A DNA stretch of 64,000 nt from Thermoplasmatota archaeon (lineage in GTDB: Archaea; Thermoplasmatota; Thermoplasmata; Thermoplasmatales; GCA-001856825), in contig JAMCQR010000065.1 of NCBI GenBank assembly GCA_023379555.1, positions 62,001 through 126,000 of the forward strand, in the 5' to 3' direction. The translations under genes were made by a program, and so were the position numbers. The notes under the pieces were generated by a model. The model was not told where the DNA came from. It saw only the letters and a list, made by a program, of their open reading frames with translations, and did no database searches. Numbering within the stretch: the stretch's first letter is position 1; every line of letters starts with the position of its first letter. Of the stretch, positions 53,001 through 61,770 are shown piece by piece.

Positions 53001-53519
53001 ATGAACACTAAGCTCTGGAAAGTTGCGTCTATCGTGCTGGTACTGCTGATAACAGGAGTATCTTTCTTCATACAGGGATTTCACTGCTATTCCATTGAAT
53101 GAACCTCATTTCCTAATGAAAGCAATGAAAGCGGGACTCTAGTAATTATTGAGGCGTGGCCAGGCGTAAATGTGAGGTTCAATGCTTCGTTCAGCTTTAC
53201 CGGAAATGCAAATGGTCCCGCGGAGATAATACTTGAAAATGGGACCAGATATGTGCTGAACAATTCTCATCCTAACGTCTACGTTACTGGAGTGATTTTG
53301 GGTAAATTATTTTCACCTTCTGGGTCCGGCACATATTATTATAACGCGAGCAAATCCTCATACGAAAACCCGGTGGAAATATCGATGGTGAATAATTTCT
53401 CGTATTCTAACTTCAATTCTCAATACCTTCATTCAAAAATTCTCGGGCCCGGCTACTACGCAATATTTGTCTTCAATTATTCCCTTTATTATATTAGGGC
53501 TGTGGCGATGCCAGAATGA
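53001..53519 (+). pseudogene. Secreted or anchored hypothetical protein with an in-frame TGA
   Basis: From ATG 53001 the frame encodes an export helix (WKVASIVLVLLITGVSFF), meets TGA at 53100-53102, and continues in the same frame (TSFPNESNESGTLVII, then NVRFNASFSFTGN) to 53519 with N-x-S/T-rich, beta-type sequence. Without the TGA it would be a 172-residue exported protein. The part after the stop can start at GTG 53172 but would then lack its signal. Either a point mutation or a base error explains this. It ends with an ATGA overlap to the next membrane gene, as an intact operon member would. Confidence 0.6.
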
Positions 53520-54190
53520 CAACAGAGAATGCAGTGGAGAAGATGAGAGAACTTATGGCCTCAGTCGACTCCATAAACAGATTCAGCAACGTAAGAAAGA
53601 CTTTACCTCTACTGGTCATCATCACCCTGGTTTCGGTTCTGTCGTCTTTTGTGATTGTAGCGCTAATTGACGTATATGATTTCCTGACTGTCTCTTTCCC
53701 GGGAAACATTATGATCAGCAACGTAAGTATCGGGGGGTGGCTGATCGCGGGCATAGCGTGGATTGCAGGAATTGTATCCGTTTATATCGTTATGAGGCGC
53801 GCGTACAATAGACCGCATGAACTGAAATGGAATGAGGATCTAGAGGAAGGGCCAATAGGCATAATAAAAATCATGTCTAGATATGATTGGGAGAAGATAC
53901 TCGAGGAATTGAAATATGCAAAACAGGGATTCATACTTGTATCCGTCCTTCAGCTCCTACTTGTCTTTTTATTAACTGTAGCTTTGCTGTTTTTGAGTAT
54001 GGCCACTCTCATGGCGATAATTCTACAGACCAACGCAAACGGTTACTATATCCTATTTGCTGGATTGATTATCACGCTCATACTCGGAGACAAAACACTG
54101 GCTAAACTCTACAAAAGAATTTGGAATGCCGATATTCTGATCGACGAGCTGAGGAGGTTCCATCTTGAAATCGACCAGAGAGAATTTTAA
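53516..54190 (+). CDS. Four-helix membrane protein
   Basis: 224 residues with four hydrophobic segments (LPLLVIITLVSVLSSFVIVAL, GWLIAGIAWIAGIVSVYIVM, FILVSVLQLLLVFLLTVALLFL, YYILFAGLIITLILG) and a cytoplasmic middle with YDWEKILEELKYAKQG. No family recognised. It overlaps the exported-protein gene by four bases and the winged-helix gene by 26, so the three form one unit of unknown purpose. Confidence 0.8.
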   Translation: MTTENAVEKMRELMASVDSINRFSNVRKTLPLLVIITLVSVLSSFVIVALIDVYDFLTVSFPGNIMISNVSIGGWLIAGIAWIAGIVSVYIVMRRAYNRPHELKWNEDLEEGPIGIIKIMSRYDWEKILEELKYAKQGFILVSVLQLLLVFLLTVALLFLSMATLMAIILQTNANGYYILFAGLIITLILGDKTLAKLYKRIWNADILIDELRRFHLEIDQREF

Positions 54191-54446
54191 ACCAGACCTT
54201 TATGTTATATCTAGAATTATAAAGACTCTGGTAGAGGATGGACCACAGAAGAAGACAGCCCTCTCGACAAAGACTGGACTTTCTTACGACAACCTTGCCA
54301 GATATGCTGAGTGGATGGCTTCAAAAGAGCTGATAAGGGATGATAATGGCACTCTGGCAGCTACAGAGAAGGGGTCAAAAACGTATAGTGACCTGGTGGC
54401 CTGGGTTATAACTTATGTCGGGAAACTCAGGTTTGGAAAAAGTTGA
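54165..54446 (+). CDS. Winged-helix transcription regulator
   Basis: 93 residues, mostly one winged-helix domain: VISRIIKTLVEDGPQKKTALSTKTG then SYDNLARYAEWMASKELI (recognition helix) and a wing with DDNGTLAATEKG. Similar to the archaeal PF14947-type HTH with a YAEWM helix. TTG 54165 is set by GAGGAGG at 54151-54157, seven bases ahead. It overlaps the membrane gene and may control this operon. Confidence 0.82.
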   Translation: MKSTRENFKPDLYVISRIIKTLVEDGPQKKTALSTKTGLSYDNLARYAEWMASKELIRDDNGTLAATEKGSKTYSDLVAWVITYVGKLRFGKS

Positions 54447-54773
54447 GAAAAGTGTTTCGATGTGAATGAGGAACGTAGTTTATGACTTTTCGTTCTGACT
54501 TCCCAGATCACTGAAATGACCTGCTCCAGAATTCCAAAAGAAGGCTAAACAGTGAACTATCCCTCTCGGGGTCAGAACATATATCTTCCTCCTTAATTTT
54601 GTATGATAAATTGATGGATATTTCGACCTATCAAACACACGCGAAGATCACACTGGATACTTGTCATTGCATTTCCATGCAAATACAGGGCGGTGAAAAG
54701 GATTGAACGGAAATATGGTTTTTAAAAAGTCCTCAGGGGTACTTGAAAATAAAAATAAAATAAGGAAATTGAC
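54447..54773. other. Intergenic stretch between convergent genes
   Basis: No gene, RNA or repeat recognised. It separates the winged-helix gene from the end of the second glutamate dehydrogenase gene. Confidence 0.4.
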
Positions 54774-56033
54774 TTAATACCAGCCCCGGACCTTCATTGC
54801 TCCGGCGACTCTATCAATTGCCAGAATGTATGCTCCCATTCTCGGGTAAGTGTTGTATTTCTTTGCAGTTTCTATGGTGTCGTGATAACTCTGTGTCATG
54901 TTCTTGTCCAGCCTCTCGTGAACCTGTTCTAGGTCCCAGTAGAATCCGTTTATGTTCTGGACCCATTCGAAATATGAAACAATGACACCACCCGAATTCG
55001 CGAGGAAATCTGGGATTACGGGTATACCCTTCCTGTGCAGTATGAGATCAGCATCGGGAGTAGTAGGACCGTTTGCTAATTCCAGAATAAGCTTTGCTTT
55101 GATTTTATCCGCATTTTTCCCAGTGATCTGGTTCTCCACTGCGGCCGGTATCAAAACGTCCACCTTCAGCTCAAGCAACTCTTCATTTGAAATGCTCTTG
55201 CATCCATCGAACTTTATTACTGATCCCGTCTTCTCCTTATGCTTCATCAACTCATTGTAGTCAATTCCGTCTTCATTGTAAATGGCCCCGTAAACATCGC
55301 TTACCGCAACCACTTTAGCTCCGAATAATTCAATTGCAAGCTTGTGGGCATACTGGCCGACGTTCCCGTGGCCCTGGATCGCGATTTTCGACTTACTCAG
55401 GTCAAGACCAATTTCCTTTGCTGCTTCCCTTAGGACGTACATTCCCCCTAGACCAGTTGCTTCAGTTCTTCCAAGCGAACCACCTATTTCAAGAGGCTTT
55501 CCGGTGATAACCCCCTGTGCACTGTGACCCACAATCCTTTCATATTCATCTACCATCCACGCCATAATTTGAGGATTCGTGAAGACGTCAGGTGCCGGAA
55601 TATCAATATCCGGACCCATGAATTTGTAAATTGCTCTGATGTACTCTCTGGACAGTCTTTGCAACTCATTCTTGCTTAATTTCTCTGGATCGCAGATGAT
55701 CCCCCCCTTGGCTCCTCCATATGGAATGTCTGCCAGCGAGGTTTTCCAAGTCATCCATGCAGCAAGCGCCTTTACCGTGTCTAGTGTCTCCTGCGGATGA
55801 AACCTGATCCCCCCTTTCATAGGTCCTCTAGCATTGTTATAATGGACCCTGAATCCCTTGAAAACCTGGACGTTTCCATCATCCATTATAATTGGAAGGC
55901 GAACTTCCATTATCTCCTTTGGTTCCCTCAGTATTGCTAGTGCGTGAGGGTCCAGATTCATAATCTTGGCAGCTGCGTCCAATTGAGATTGGGCGATTTT
56001 AAATGGGTTTAATTCCTCTACCACATATGTCAC
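54774..56033 (-). CDS. Glutamate dehydrogenase (second paralogue)
   Basis: 419 residues, clearly paralogous to the gene at 48.2 kb: [64 protein letters not shown] [12 protein letters not shown], and [13 protein letters not shown]. The order of small differences in the nucleotide loop (GHGNVG versus GYGNAG) could reflect different coenzyme preference, but this cannot be read safely. Two copies may separate anabolic and catabolic use in a peptide-feeding organism. Start at GTG or ATG within the first codons (MTYVVEEL) is well conserved. Confidence 0.95.
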   Translation of the reverse strand: MTYVVEELNPFKIAQSQLDAAAKIMNLDPHALAILREPKEIMEVRLPIIMDDGNVQVFKGFRVHYNNARGPMKGGIRFHPQETLDTVKALAAWMTWKTSLADIPYGGAKGGIICDPEKLSKNELQRLSREYIRAIYKFMGPDIDIPAPDVFTNPQIMAWMVDEYERIVGHSAQGVITGKPLEIGGSLGRTEATGLGGMYVLREAAKEIGLDLSKSKIAIQGHGNVGQYAHKLAIELFGAKVVAVSDVYGAIYNEDGIDYNELMKHKEKTGSVIKFDGCKSISNEELLELKVDVLIPAAVENQITGKNADKIKAKLILELANGPTTPDADLILHRKGIPVIPDFLANSGGVIVSYFEWVQNINGFYWDLEQVHERLDKNMTQSYHDTIETAKKYNTYPRMGAYILAIDRVAGAMKVRGWY

Positions 56034-56132
56034 CTCTATGGCAGACCCGACATTGCACCAGTTTTATTAAATATATCTTAGAAACAGTCTTATCCACGAA
56101 AAGGATTATGTGACTCCCTTTTATCACACTTC

Positions 56133-56948
56133 ATGAAAATCGAACAGTGGTTTTCAGAGAATCAAAACGAGGACATTAAACTGAGTGTCCGGATAAAATC
56201 ACACGTTTTCACGAAAGAATCAAAGTACCAGAGAATAGATATTTTCGACACTGATGCTCTGGGGAGGATCTTAATTCTTGACGGTTGCTTCATGGTCACG
56301 TACAAGGATGAATTCATGTATCAGGAGATGCTTGCACATCCACCGCTTATGGCTCACAGGGACCCAAGAAGCGTGCTGATAATAGGAGGCGGAGATGGTG
56401 GAATAGCCCGAGAGGTACTGAAACATGACGTTGAAAAAGTGGACCTGGTGGAGATAGACGAAGATGTGATACAGGCTGCGAGAGAGTACCTTCCGGAAAT
56501 GTCTTCTTCCTTCAGTGACAAGAGGCTGACCATCTATAACCAGGACGCTTTCGACTTTGTTGATGGAAAGCGCAAATATGATGTGATTCTGGTGGATTCC
56601 ACTGATCCGGTAGGATTTGCGGCATCCCTTTTTTCTGACGTGTTCTACATGAAGGCGAAAGAAACATTGAACAGAGGAGGGATAATTAGCACCCAATCTG
56701 GTTCCCCTTTCATGAACCCGGGCTACATAACCAAAGCGTTCAAGGGAATGAAACAATATTTCTCTGAACTGAGGCCATACGTTTCATTCATGCCAACCTA
56801 TCCATCTGGGATGTGGTCATATGTAATGGCCTCAAATTCTCCTCTGGAAATGAAGAGTGAATTTGTGGGAAGGTACATAAATGGTGATGTATTCAAAGGT
56901 TCCCAGATGCTTCCTCAATTTGTAAGAGAACTTCTTTCCAAGGCTTAG
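56133..56948 (+). CDS. speE: Spermidine synthase-like aminopropyltransferase
   Basis: 271 residues. SpeE moves an aminopropyl group from decarboxylated SAM to a polyamine. Motifs: YQRIDIFDTDALGRILILDG, YQEMLAHPPL, the SAM loop IIGGGDGGIAREVLKH, VEIDEDVI, and the catalytic VDSTDPVG. Archaeal enzymes may use agmatine or longer amines. Its end overlaps a membrane protein gene on the other strand by four bases. Confidence 0.94.
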   Translation: MKIEQWFSENQNEDIKLSVRIKSHVFTKESKYQRIDIFDTDALGRILILDGCFMVTYKDEFMYQEMLAHPPLMAHRDPRSVLIIGGGDGGIAREVLKHDVEKVDLVEIDEDVIQAAREYLPEMSSSFSDKRLTIYNQDAFDFVDGKRKYDVILVDSTDPVGFAASLFSDVFYMKAKETLNRGGIISTQSGSPFMNPGYITKAFKGMKQYFSELRPYVSFMPTYPSGMWSYVMASNSPLEMKSEFVGRYINGDVFKGSQMLPQFVRELLSKA

Positions 56949-57325
56949 AATTTCACTTTTAGCTCTTCTTTTTTCCTGTTCAGCCTTCCCCTGAAGGTGG
57001 GGCCGAGTTTTTTGGCCATCTTTTCAAGCTCCCTCACATTGTTCACAAATGCAAGCTTGCTGTCCGTGCTCATGAGCTCTTCAAACTTCCTCCTTGCCTC
57101 AAGGGTTGAGACAAAAATATAGATGAAATACAAGTCTCCAGCTACAGAAAGTGCGAAAATATAGTAAATGTAATTTCCTGTGAAATTGATGAAGTCTGAA
57201 AACTGAACTGGAAGAACTGCAAGGTTGAAGAAATATATCAGTGAGATGATTGTGACAAATATTGAAATTGCAAGGAGTACAAGTGAGATGGGAATGGTGA
57301 ATTCCCTGAGCCTGCCCTTTTCCAT
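56945..57325 (-). CDS. Small two-to-three-helix membrane protein
   Basis: 126 residues with two or three membrane helices (ISLVLLAISIFVTIISLIYFF, YIYYIFALSVAGDLYFIYIF) and a basic cytoplasmic tail that looks helical (EARRKFEELMSTDSKLAFV, LNRKKEELKVKF). No family identified with certainty; similar small proteins occur in other Thermoplasmata. Last gene of the long minus-strand run that starts with sucD, 19 bases after rdgB. Confidence 0.78.
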   Translation of the reverse strand: MEKGRLREFTIPISLVLLAISIFVTIISLIYFFNLAVLPVQFSDFINFTGNYIYYIFALSVAGDLYFIYIFVSTLEARRKFEELMSTDSKLAFVNNVRELEKMAKKLGPTFRGRLNRKKEELKVKF

Positions 57326-57344
57326 ACACCGAGAGTTTTTACTC

Positions 57345-57893
57345 CTATAATTTTCTTTTCTTTAGAAAAGCCACAAATTGCGATGCAGCATTTGCCCTGT
57401 GCGATGATGCATTCTTCTCAGACCTGCTCATTTCTGCGAATGTGAGATAACTTCCGCTTGGCATGAATATGGGATCAAATCCGAACCCATTGTCCCCCCT
57501 CTTTGAAGTAGCTATTGTCCCCTTGACCTCCCCGGCAAAGAAATGTGGAGAACTGTCGTAAAAGGCAATGACCGTCTGGAATGTTGCATTCCTCCTCTCC
57601 ATTTTATCCATCAATTTCAATATTCCATCATTCCCTAACGTCTTGAAGACATAAGACGAATATGGACCAGGAAAACCGTTCAGTGATTCGATGAAAAGAC
57701 CGGAATCATCGATGAAAAATTCCTCTTGCATAATTCCGGTCAGATAGTACAAAGATCGTTCCACTACTTTTCTCAATGAATCCAGCTGTTCCTCCGGGTA
57801 TTTCTTCTTGAACAGGCTCAGCTCTTCATTATTTTCCCTGAAAATTTCCCTGTACTCTTCATACTTACCATCGTTCGAAGTCACCAACATCAT
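57345..57893 (-). CDS. Non-canonical purine NTP pyrophosphatase (RdgB/HAM1)
   Basis: 182 residues. It hydrolyses dITP and XTP to keep them out of nucleic acids. Motifs: LVTSNDGKYEEY at the start, FIDDSGLFIESLNGFPGPYSS, and the late GFGFDPIF with SEKNASSHRA. The start overlaps the Kae1-Bud32 stop by ATGA, a pairing seen in other archaea. Confidence 0.94.
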   Translation of the reverse strand: MMLVTSNDGKYEEYREIFRENNEELSLFKKKYPEEQLDSLRKVVERSLYYLTGIMQEEFFIDDSGLFIESLNGFPGPYSSYVFKTLGNDGILKLMDKMERRNATFQTVIAFYDSSPHFFAGEVKGTIATSKRGDNGFGFDPIFMPSGSYLTFAEMSRSEKNASSHRANAASQFVAFLKKRKL

Positions 57894-59461
57894 ACGTATC
57901 TTCTCCTCCCTTCAATTTCTTTCACCTTTTCAACCACTAGCTTCCCTTCTTCATTTGAGGATAGGTACCCCTTGATGAATGCCTGAAAGAGCTCTTCTGC
58001 ACCTAAACTCTTCAGTGATTCTTTCATTAGGTGGATGTCAACCCCCATGTCTTCTATTTCTGCATTCAGTTCGCCCATTGACGCATCTATCAGGTATATT
58101 TTATCACCAACTAGAATGTTTCCGGGAGTCAGGTCCCCGTGGCTTATGTGGTGCGCATGCATCTTTCCTACCATCTTTCCCGCTTCGGAGACGATCTTTT
58201 CTACACCACCAGAACTCAATGCTGAGGATAATTTTGTCCCCACAATTCGCTCCATCACTATTTCTCTTTCTTCAAAATCAGCATAGTATATCATTGGGAC
58301 ATTTATTCCCAACTCCCTCAATGAATTCAATATCCTGATTTCCTTTTTCATACGCTGTATGGAAATGCTCCTGTCGATACGGTCCACCCTATAATCCTTC
58401 TTGAGTCTTCTTTTGGATAATGCGAATAAGTCAAAAAGATTGGAGGGAGTTACGACGCTCTCCCCCCCTACCATTTCAACAGAGCTTATGCTGGATTTCC
58501 CGATCCATGGTGAATCCCTGGAATCCAGTCTATCTCTCTGGTTTATTTCCTCCTCAAGACTTCCTACGTTACTGCTATAATAACCAGCGAGGGCAATCAT
58601 TGCGCCATTATCTGACAGATATTGGTCTGGAGGAAAAAAATAGTCATATTTCCTCATTTTAGCCATCTCCGAAAGCATTTCCCTAAGCCTTCCGTTTCGT
58701 GCAACCCCACCTGTAATTGTAAATTCGCTAAACCCGAAATGTGCCATTCCTCTTTCCAGTATTTCAGCAAGTGCAGTAAAGGAAAATTCCTGGGCATTGA
58801 ATGCTATGTCCTCTTTACGCTCCTCTCCAATCTTGTTCTTCAGATATGTAAAAAGGCCCGAATAGGAAACATCCATACCTTTGACCGTATAGGGGCAGTC
58901 CAGTACTTTACTGCCATTCAGTGCAAGTTTCTCGAGCACGGGAGCACCGGGGAAGGGAATGCCCATCTCCCTCGCGACCTTGTCTAGAAAATTGCCTATA
59001 CCAATATCCAGTGTCTCTCCAAGAACAAGGTACCGACCGCTCCCTCTGGAAACAAGTTGAGTGTTCCCGCCCGATATATATAGGAACAGGGGGTTTTTAA
59101 GACGCGATAAAGATCTTGATATCTCCAAGTGACCTACTCCGTGGTTTATAGGCACAATTGGCTTTCCATATTTCAAGGACAGGAATCTGGCAAGTGATGC
59201 TCCAGTCTTGAGTGAGGGGCCAAGACCGGGTCCAATTGAGAATGCGATCCTGTCCAATCCCTGTGGGTTGAGCGAGTGCTCATCCAGCAGTTGCCTAAGC
59301 AATTCTGGAAAATATTCCCTGTGATGGTCAGCTGCCTCCTTTGGCTTGATTCCACCTTCCTTGGGGATGTGGGTGTGCGACCTGAAACCTATTATCCTCC
59401 CGTCCTCCACAAGGCCCACAGACGCAGTGTGTGCCGTAGATTCAATTCCAAGGACTCTCAT
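57890..59461 (-). CDS. Kae1-Bud32 fusion, KEOPS complex subunits
   Basis: 523 residues joining both KEOPS enzymes for tRNA t6A formation. Kae1 (about residues 1-325): GIESTAHTASVG, metal histidines in NHGVGHLEI, YISGGNTQL, GITGGVARN-like TITGGVARNGRL, and SDNGAMIALAG. Bud32 (from about 340): VVTPSNLFDLF, EREIVMERI, catalytic loop HGDLTPGNILV, and metal aspartate LIDASMG. The fusion is common in Euryarchaeota including Thermoplasma. Overlaps the genes on both sides by four bases. Confidence 0.97.
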   Translation of the reverse strand: MRVLGIESTAHTASVGLVEDGRIIGFRSHTHIPKEGGIKPKEAADHHREYFPELLRQLLDEHSLNPQGLDRIAFSIGPGLGPSLKTGASLARFLSLKYGKPIVPINHGVGHLEISRSLSRLKNPLFLYISGGNTQLVSRGSGRYLVLGETLDIGIGNFLDKVAREMGIPFPGAPVLEKLALNGSKVLDCPYTVKGMDVSYSGLFTYLKNKIGEERKEDIAFNAQEFSFTALAEILERGMAHFGFSEFTITGGVARNGRLREMLSEMAKMRKYDYFFPPDQYLSDNGAMIALAGYYSSNVGSLEEEINQRDRLDSRDSPWIGKSSISSVEMVGGESVVTPSNLFDLFALSKRRLKKDYRVDRIDRSISIQRMKKEIRILNSLRELGINVPMIYYADFEEREIVMERIVGTKLSSALSSGGVEKIVSEAGKMVGKMHAHHISHGDLTPGNILVGDKIYLIDASMGELNAEIEDMGVDIHLMKESLKSLGAEELFQAFIKGYLSSNEEGKLVVEKVKEIEGRRRYV

Positions 59462-60810
59462 TTTATCTTGGAAAGTGAAAACGACTTGAGATTAAAATTA
59501 TTCTTCGAGAAATCCACCTCTATCCAGTCCCTCGACATAACTGATGTGAGTCCCTTGACCATGATATAGCTCTTGCTGCCTTCGATTTTGAATTCGGCTA
59601 TACCGTCCATAAAATGGGCAATTGCTTGTATTTCTGACTCGTCCCTGAGCCCCTTTTCTACCAGATAAAATGCAATGTTATTCTGGTCCCTCCTTTCGTT
59701 GGCAAAAGATTGGAGGAACTTGAGAGTCTGGCTTCTGTCCAGGAAATTCAATATGGACGAAAAACCGAACATAGCGACGACAACGCTCCCCGACTTCTTC
59801 ATCAATTCCTTCGATATTTTGTTGAGCTCCTTGTTTACTCCCTCAAGGTCTGTTTGGCTTTCTAAATATGTGATCCCTCCGGACGATTCTGCTTCCTCAT
59901 TGGTGGTCCTGGTAAATGTGTCTATGACATGCAACATTTCTAGATCCAGATAGCCTGCAACAAGTGGCGAAAAGTATGATAGATTCTTCAGTATTGACGC
60001 ACTCGTTCTGTCAAAAGTCAGAATTATTGAGGGCAACCCCCTCTGTATGGATGAGGTAATTATGTTGTACACCATTTCCTCCTTCCCTGCAAATGCAGGT
60101 CCATAGATCATAATGTTTGAAGGAACAGGAACGCCCCCTGTTAACAAATCATCCAGTTTCTTAACACCAGTCTTGACCTTCCTTTCCTCGAATTCAGACT
60201 TAAGTTGCTCTTCCAGTATATCTATCTCCTGTTTCAGGATGGATTTTTGCCTTTCCTTTATTTCCTGCTCCTTTATGTCAAGAAGTTTTTTTCTTCTGTT
60301 TACCGCATTTTCTTTTTCTTTCGTTTCAGTCTCAAGTACCTTTAGATATTCGTCTCTCTGCACCTGTGCGAGAGTCAGTAGTTTTGTTTTCTCTTCTTCA
60401 ATTGACTTTTGCATCGCACCAAGCTTTCTTTCCCTGTCCAAAATATCCGTCTCTTTTGCTCTGAGTGATGCTTCCCTGGAATCCATGTCCCTCATTATGT
60501 TGTCCACGTTGTCTCTTATAGCAGCAATATCGGTTTGGCTTAAATCCCCCCTCTTTGCCATTAATTTTTCTTTCAGATCCAGAAGTTTCTGCTTAACTTC
60601 CAACCGTATCTTAAGATTCTCGGAATCTCCACCTTCCCCGGCTTTGAACCCTTCCAGATTCTTTGAGAGGATCACGTATTCGAAAATCTTCTCCAGTTGT
60701 TCCTCCTGAGAATATGAATCGTCTATGGAAAGGAAATTGGATATCTCCTTTATGATACTGGCGGTATCCTTGCCTTCGTTTCCGCTTTTTGATGGAGCTT
60801 CTTCTGTCAT
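59458..60810 (-). CDS. Coiled-coil KaiC/FlaH-like ATPase
   Basis: About 450 residues from ATG 60810. Residues 70-210 are a long charged coiled coil (runs such as EKLMAKRG, DILDRERKLGAMQKSIEEE, LLDIKEQEIKERQKSI). The C-terminal 230 residues are a RecA/KaiC-like domain: TGVKKLDDLLTGGVPVPSNIMIYGPAFAGKEEM with the usual S/T after GK replaced by E, then ILTFDRTSA and VVVAMFGFSS. Such a site may not hydrolyse ATP well. It sits between SmAP and kae1-bud32, among RNA genes. The longer frame to 60831 lacks a ribosome site; GGAAGAG favours 60810. Function unknown. Confidence 0.82.
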   Translation of the reverse strand: MTEEAPSKSGNEGKDTASIIKEISNFLSIDDSYSQEEQLEKIFEYVILSKNLEGFKAGEGGDSENLKIRLEVKQKLLDLKEKLMAKRGDLSQTDIAAIRDNVDNIMRDMDSREASLRAKETDILDRERKLGAMQKSIEEEKTKLLTLAQVQRDEYLKVLETETKEKENAVNRRKKLLDIKEQEIKERQKSILKQEIDILEEQLKSEFEERKVKTGVKKLDDLLTGGVPVPSNIMIYGPAFAGKEEMVYNIITSSIQRGLPSIILTFDRTSASILKNLSYFSPLVAGYLDLEMLHVIDTFTRTTNEEAESSGGITYLESQTDLEGVNKELNKISKELMKKSGSVVVAMFGFSSILNFLDRSQTLKFLQSFANERRDQNNIAFYLVEKGLRDESEIQAIAHFMDGIAEFKIEGSKSYIMVKGLTSVMSRDWIEVDFSKNNFNLKSFSLSKIK

Positions 60811-60827
60811 TTGAACTCTTCCCAAGA

Positions 60828-61043
60828 TCACTTGGGGGAAATCCTCACAACGTTGTTTCCACGAAGGATGACAGTCCCGAGTTTTCTCTTGTTGTTCTCT
60901 GTCATCTCTTCCGTATTGGAGAGAACTATGTTCATGTAGTCATCATAACTTTCCAGCGTTCCTTCCAGTACTGAATTGTCTTTCAGTAATAGAGAGACGC
61001 TCTTCTGCAGCATATTCTGCATTACAGCCATCGGTACTACCAT
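60828..61043 (-). CDS. Sm-like archaeal protein (SmAP/LSm)
   Basis: 71-residue Sm protein forming RNA-binding rings. Sm1: SVSLLLKDNSVLEGTLESYDDYMNIVLSN, shown in part; Sm2: GTVILRGNNVVRIS. A good AGGTGAT lies before ATG 61043. It is followed by the coiled-coil ATPase gene and preceded by the small acidic gene. Confidence 0.96.
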   Translation of the reverse strand: MVVPMAVMQNMLQKSVSLLLKDNSVLEGTLESYDDYMNIVLSNTEEMTENNKRKLGTVILRGNNVVRISPK

Positions 61044-61053
61044 TTTAAATCAC

Positions 61054-61200
61054 CTACGTATACTCATAATAATCTTCATCTTCTTCGTTTTCCATGACAA
61101 CCTGGAGCAATCCCCTTAAAATGACCTTCATGTTCTCTACCTCTGATTTGAGGTGCTTCACTTCCATATCCAACTTTTCCACACTTACCTTGTTATCCAT
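61054..61200 (-). CDS. Small acidic helical protein between csl4 and SmAP
   Basis: 48-residue frame from ATG 61200 with GAGGTGA seven bases before it, one of the best ribosome sites in this window. The product is a short helix (KVSVEKLDMEVKHLKSEVEN) followed by ILRGLLQVVM and an acidic tail EENEEDEDYYEYT-like. No family recognised. The site lies inside the last codons of csl4, and its stop is 11 bases before SmAP, so it is cotranslated with exosome and Sm genes. A role in RNA handling is only suggested by place. Confidence 0.65.
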   Translation of the reverse strand: MDNKVSVEKLDMEVKHLKSEVENMKVILRGLLQVVMENEEDEDYYEYT

Positions 61201-61206
61201 CCAACT

Positions 61207-61770
61207 TCACCTCTTTAAACCCAATGAGATTTCTCCGTATTTCGAGGAGGTCTTTCTCATTTCTGTTCTCTGGCAGTACTTACAGTAAAGGGCATTATTA
61301 ACTTTTTCCAAAGGCTTACGACATCTGGAGCAGAAACCATATATGACTCCGTCCTCAGGTCTTTCAAGTGAAAGATCAATCTTTCCTCTTGTAGAAACCA
61401 CCCTTGCCTTAACTACATCACGCATCTTTATGGCCCTGGACGCCTGATCCAAGAAATGTCCAGTAATCCGGCTTGCGTGAATCAAGGTCCTATCGTGGTA
61501 TTCATGAATTTCACCGTTCCTTATAAGATACTCTGACATTACCACCACTATGGGCTCATTGATTTCCGATATAACCCCAATTATTTCGTCGCCAACCTCT
61601 GCGTGTATCGGTTTCTCTTTTGATAAGACGTTGATCCTGTAGTTCTTTTCATCCACACTCATGTCACCAGCACAGCTGGAAAATATCCTACCGTTATCCT
61701 CATATGCACCCTCACCCGGAATGTACTCCTCAGCTGTCCCTAGGAACTGTCCTGGCACTACGTACTTCAT
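61207..61770 (-). CDS. csl4: Exosome RNA-binding subunit Csl4
   Basis: 187-residue cap protein of the archaeal exosome: N-terminal domain VVPGQFLGTAEEYIPGEGAYE, central S1 domain (VGDEIIGVISEI to KARVVSTRGKIDLSL), and a C-terminal zinc ribbon with two C-x-x-C pairs (CSRC, CKYC). It overlaps the methyltransferase gene upstream by 41 bases; the start is fixed by the conserved VVPG. Confidence 0.95.
   Translation of the reverse strand: MKYVVPGQFLGTAEEYIPGEGAYEDNGRIFSSCAGDMSVDEKNYRINVLSKEKPIHAEVGDEIIGVISEINEPIVVVMSEYLIRNGEIHEYHDRTLIHASRITGHFLDQASRAIKMRDVVKARVVSTRGKIDLSLERPEDGVIYGFCSRCRKPLEKVNNALYCKYCQRTEMRKTSSKYGEISLGLKR

Noticed and set aside
28901..53519. Idea that TGA is recoded (selenocysteine or tryptophan) because two genes have in-frame TGA
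   Set aside because: TGA ends several intact genes in the window (for example oppD), and no recoding hairpin was seen; local lesions are simpler.
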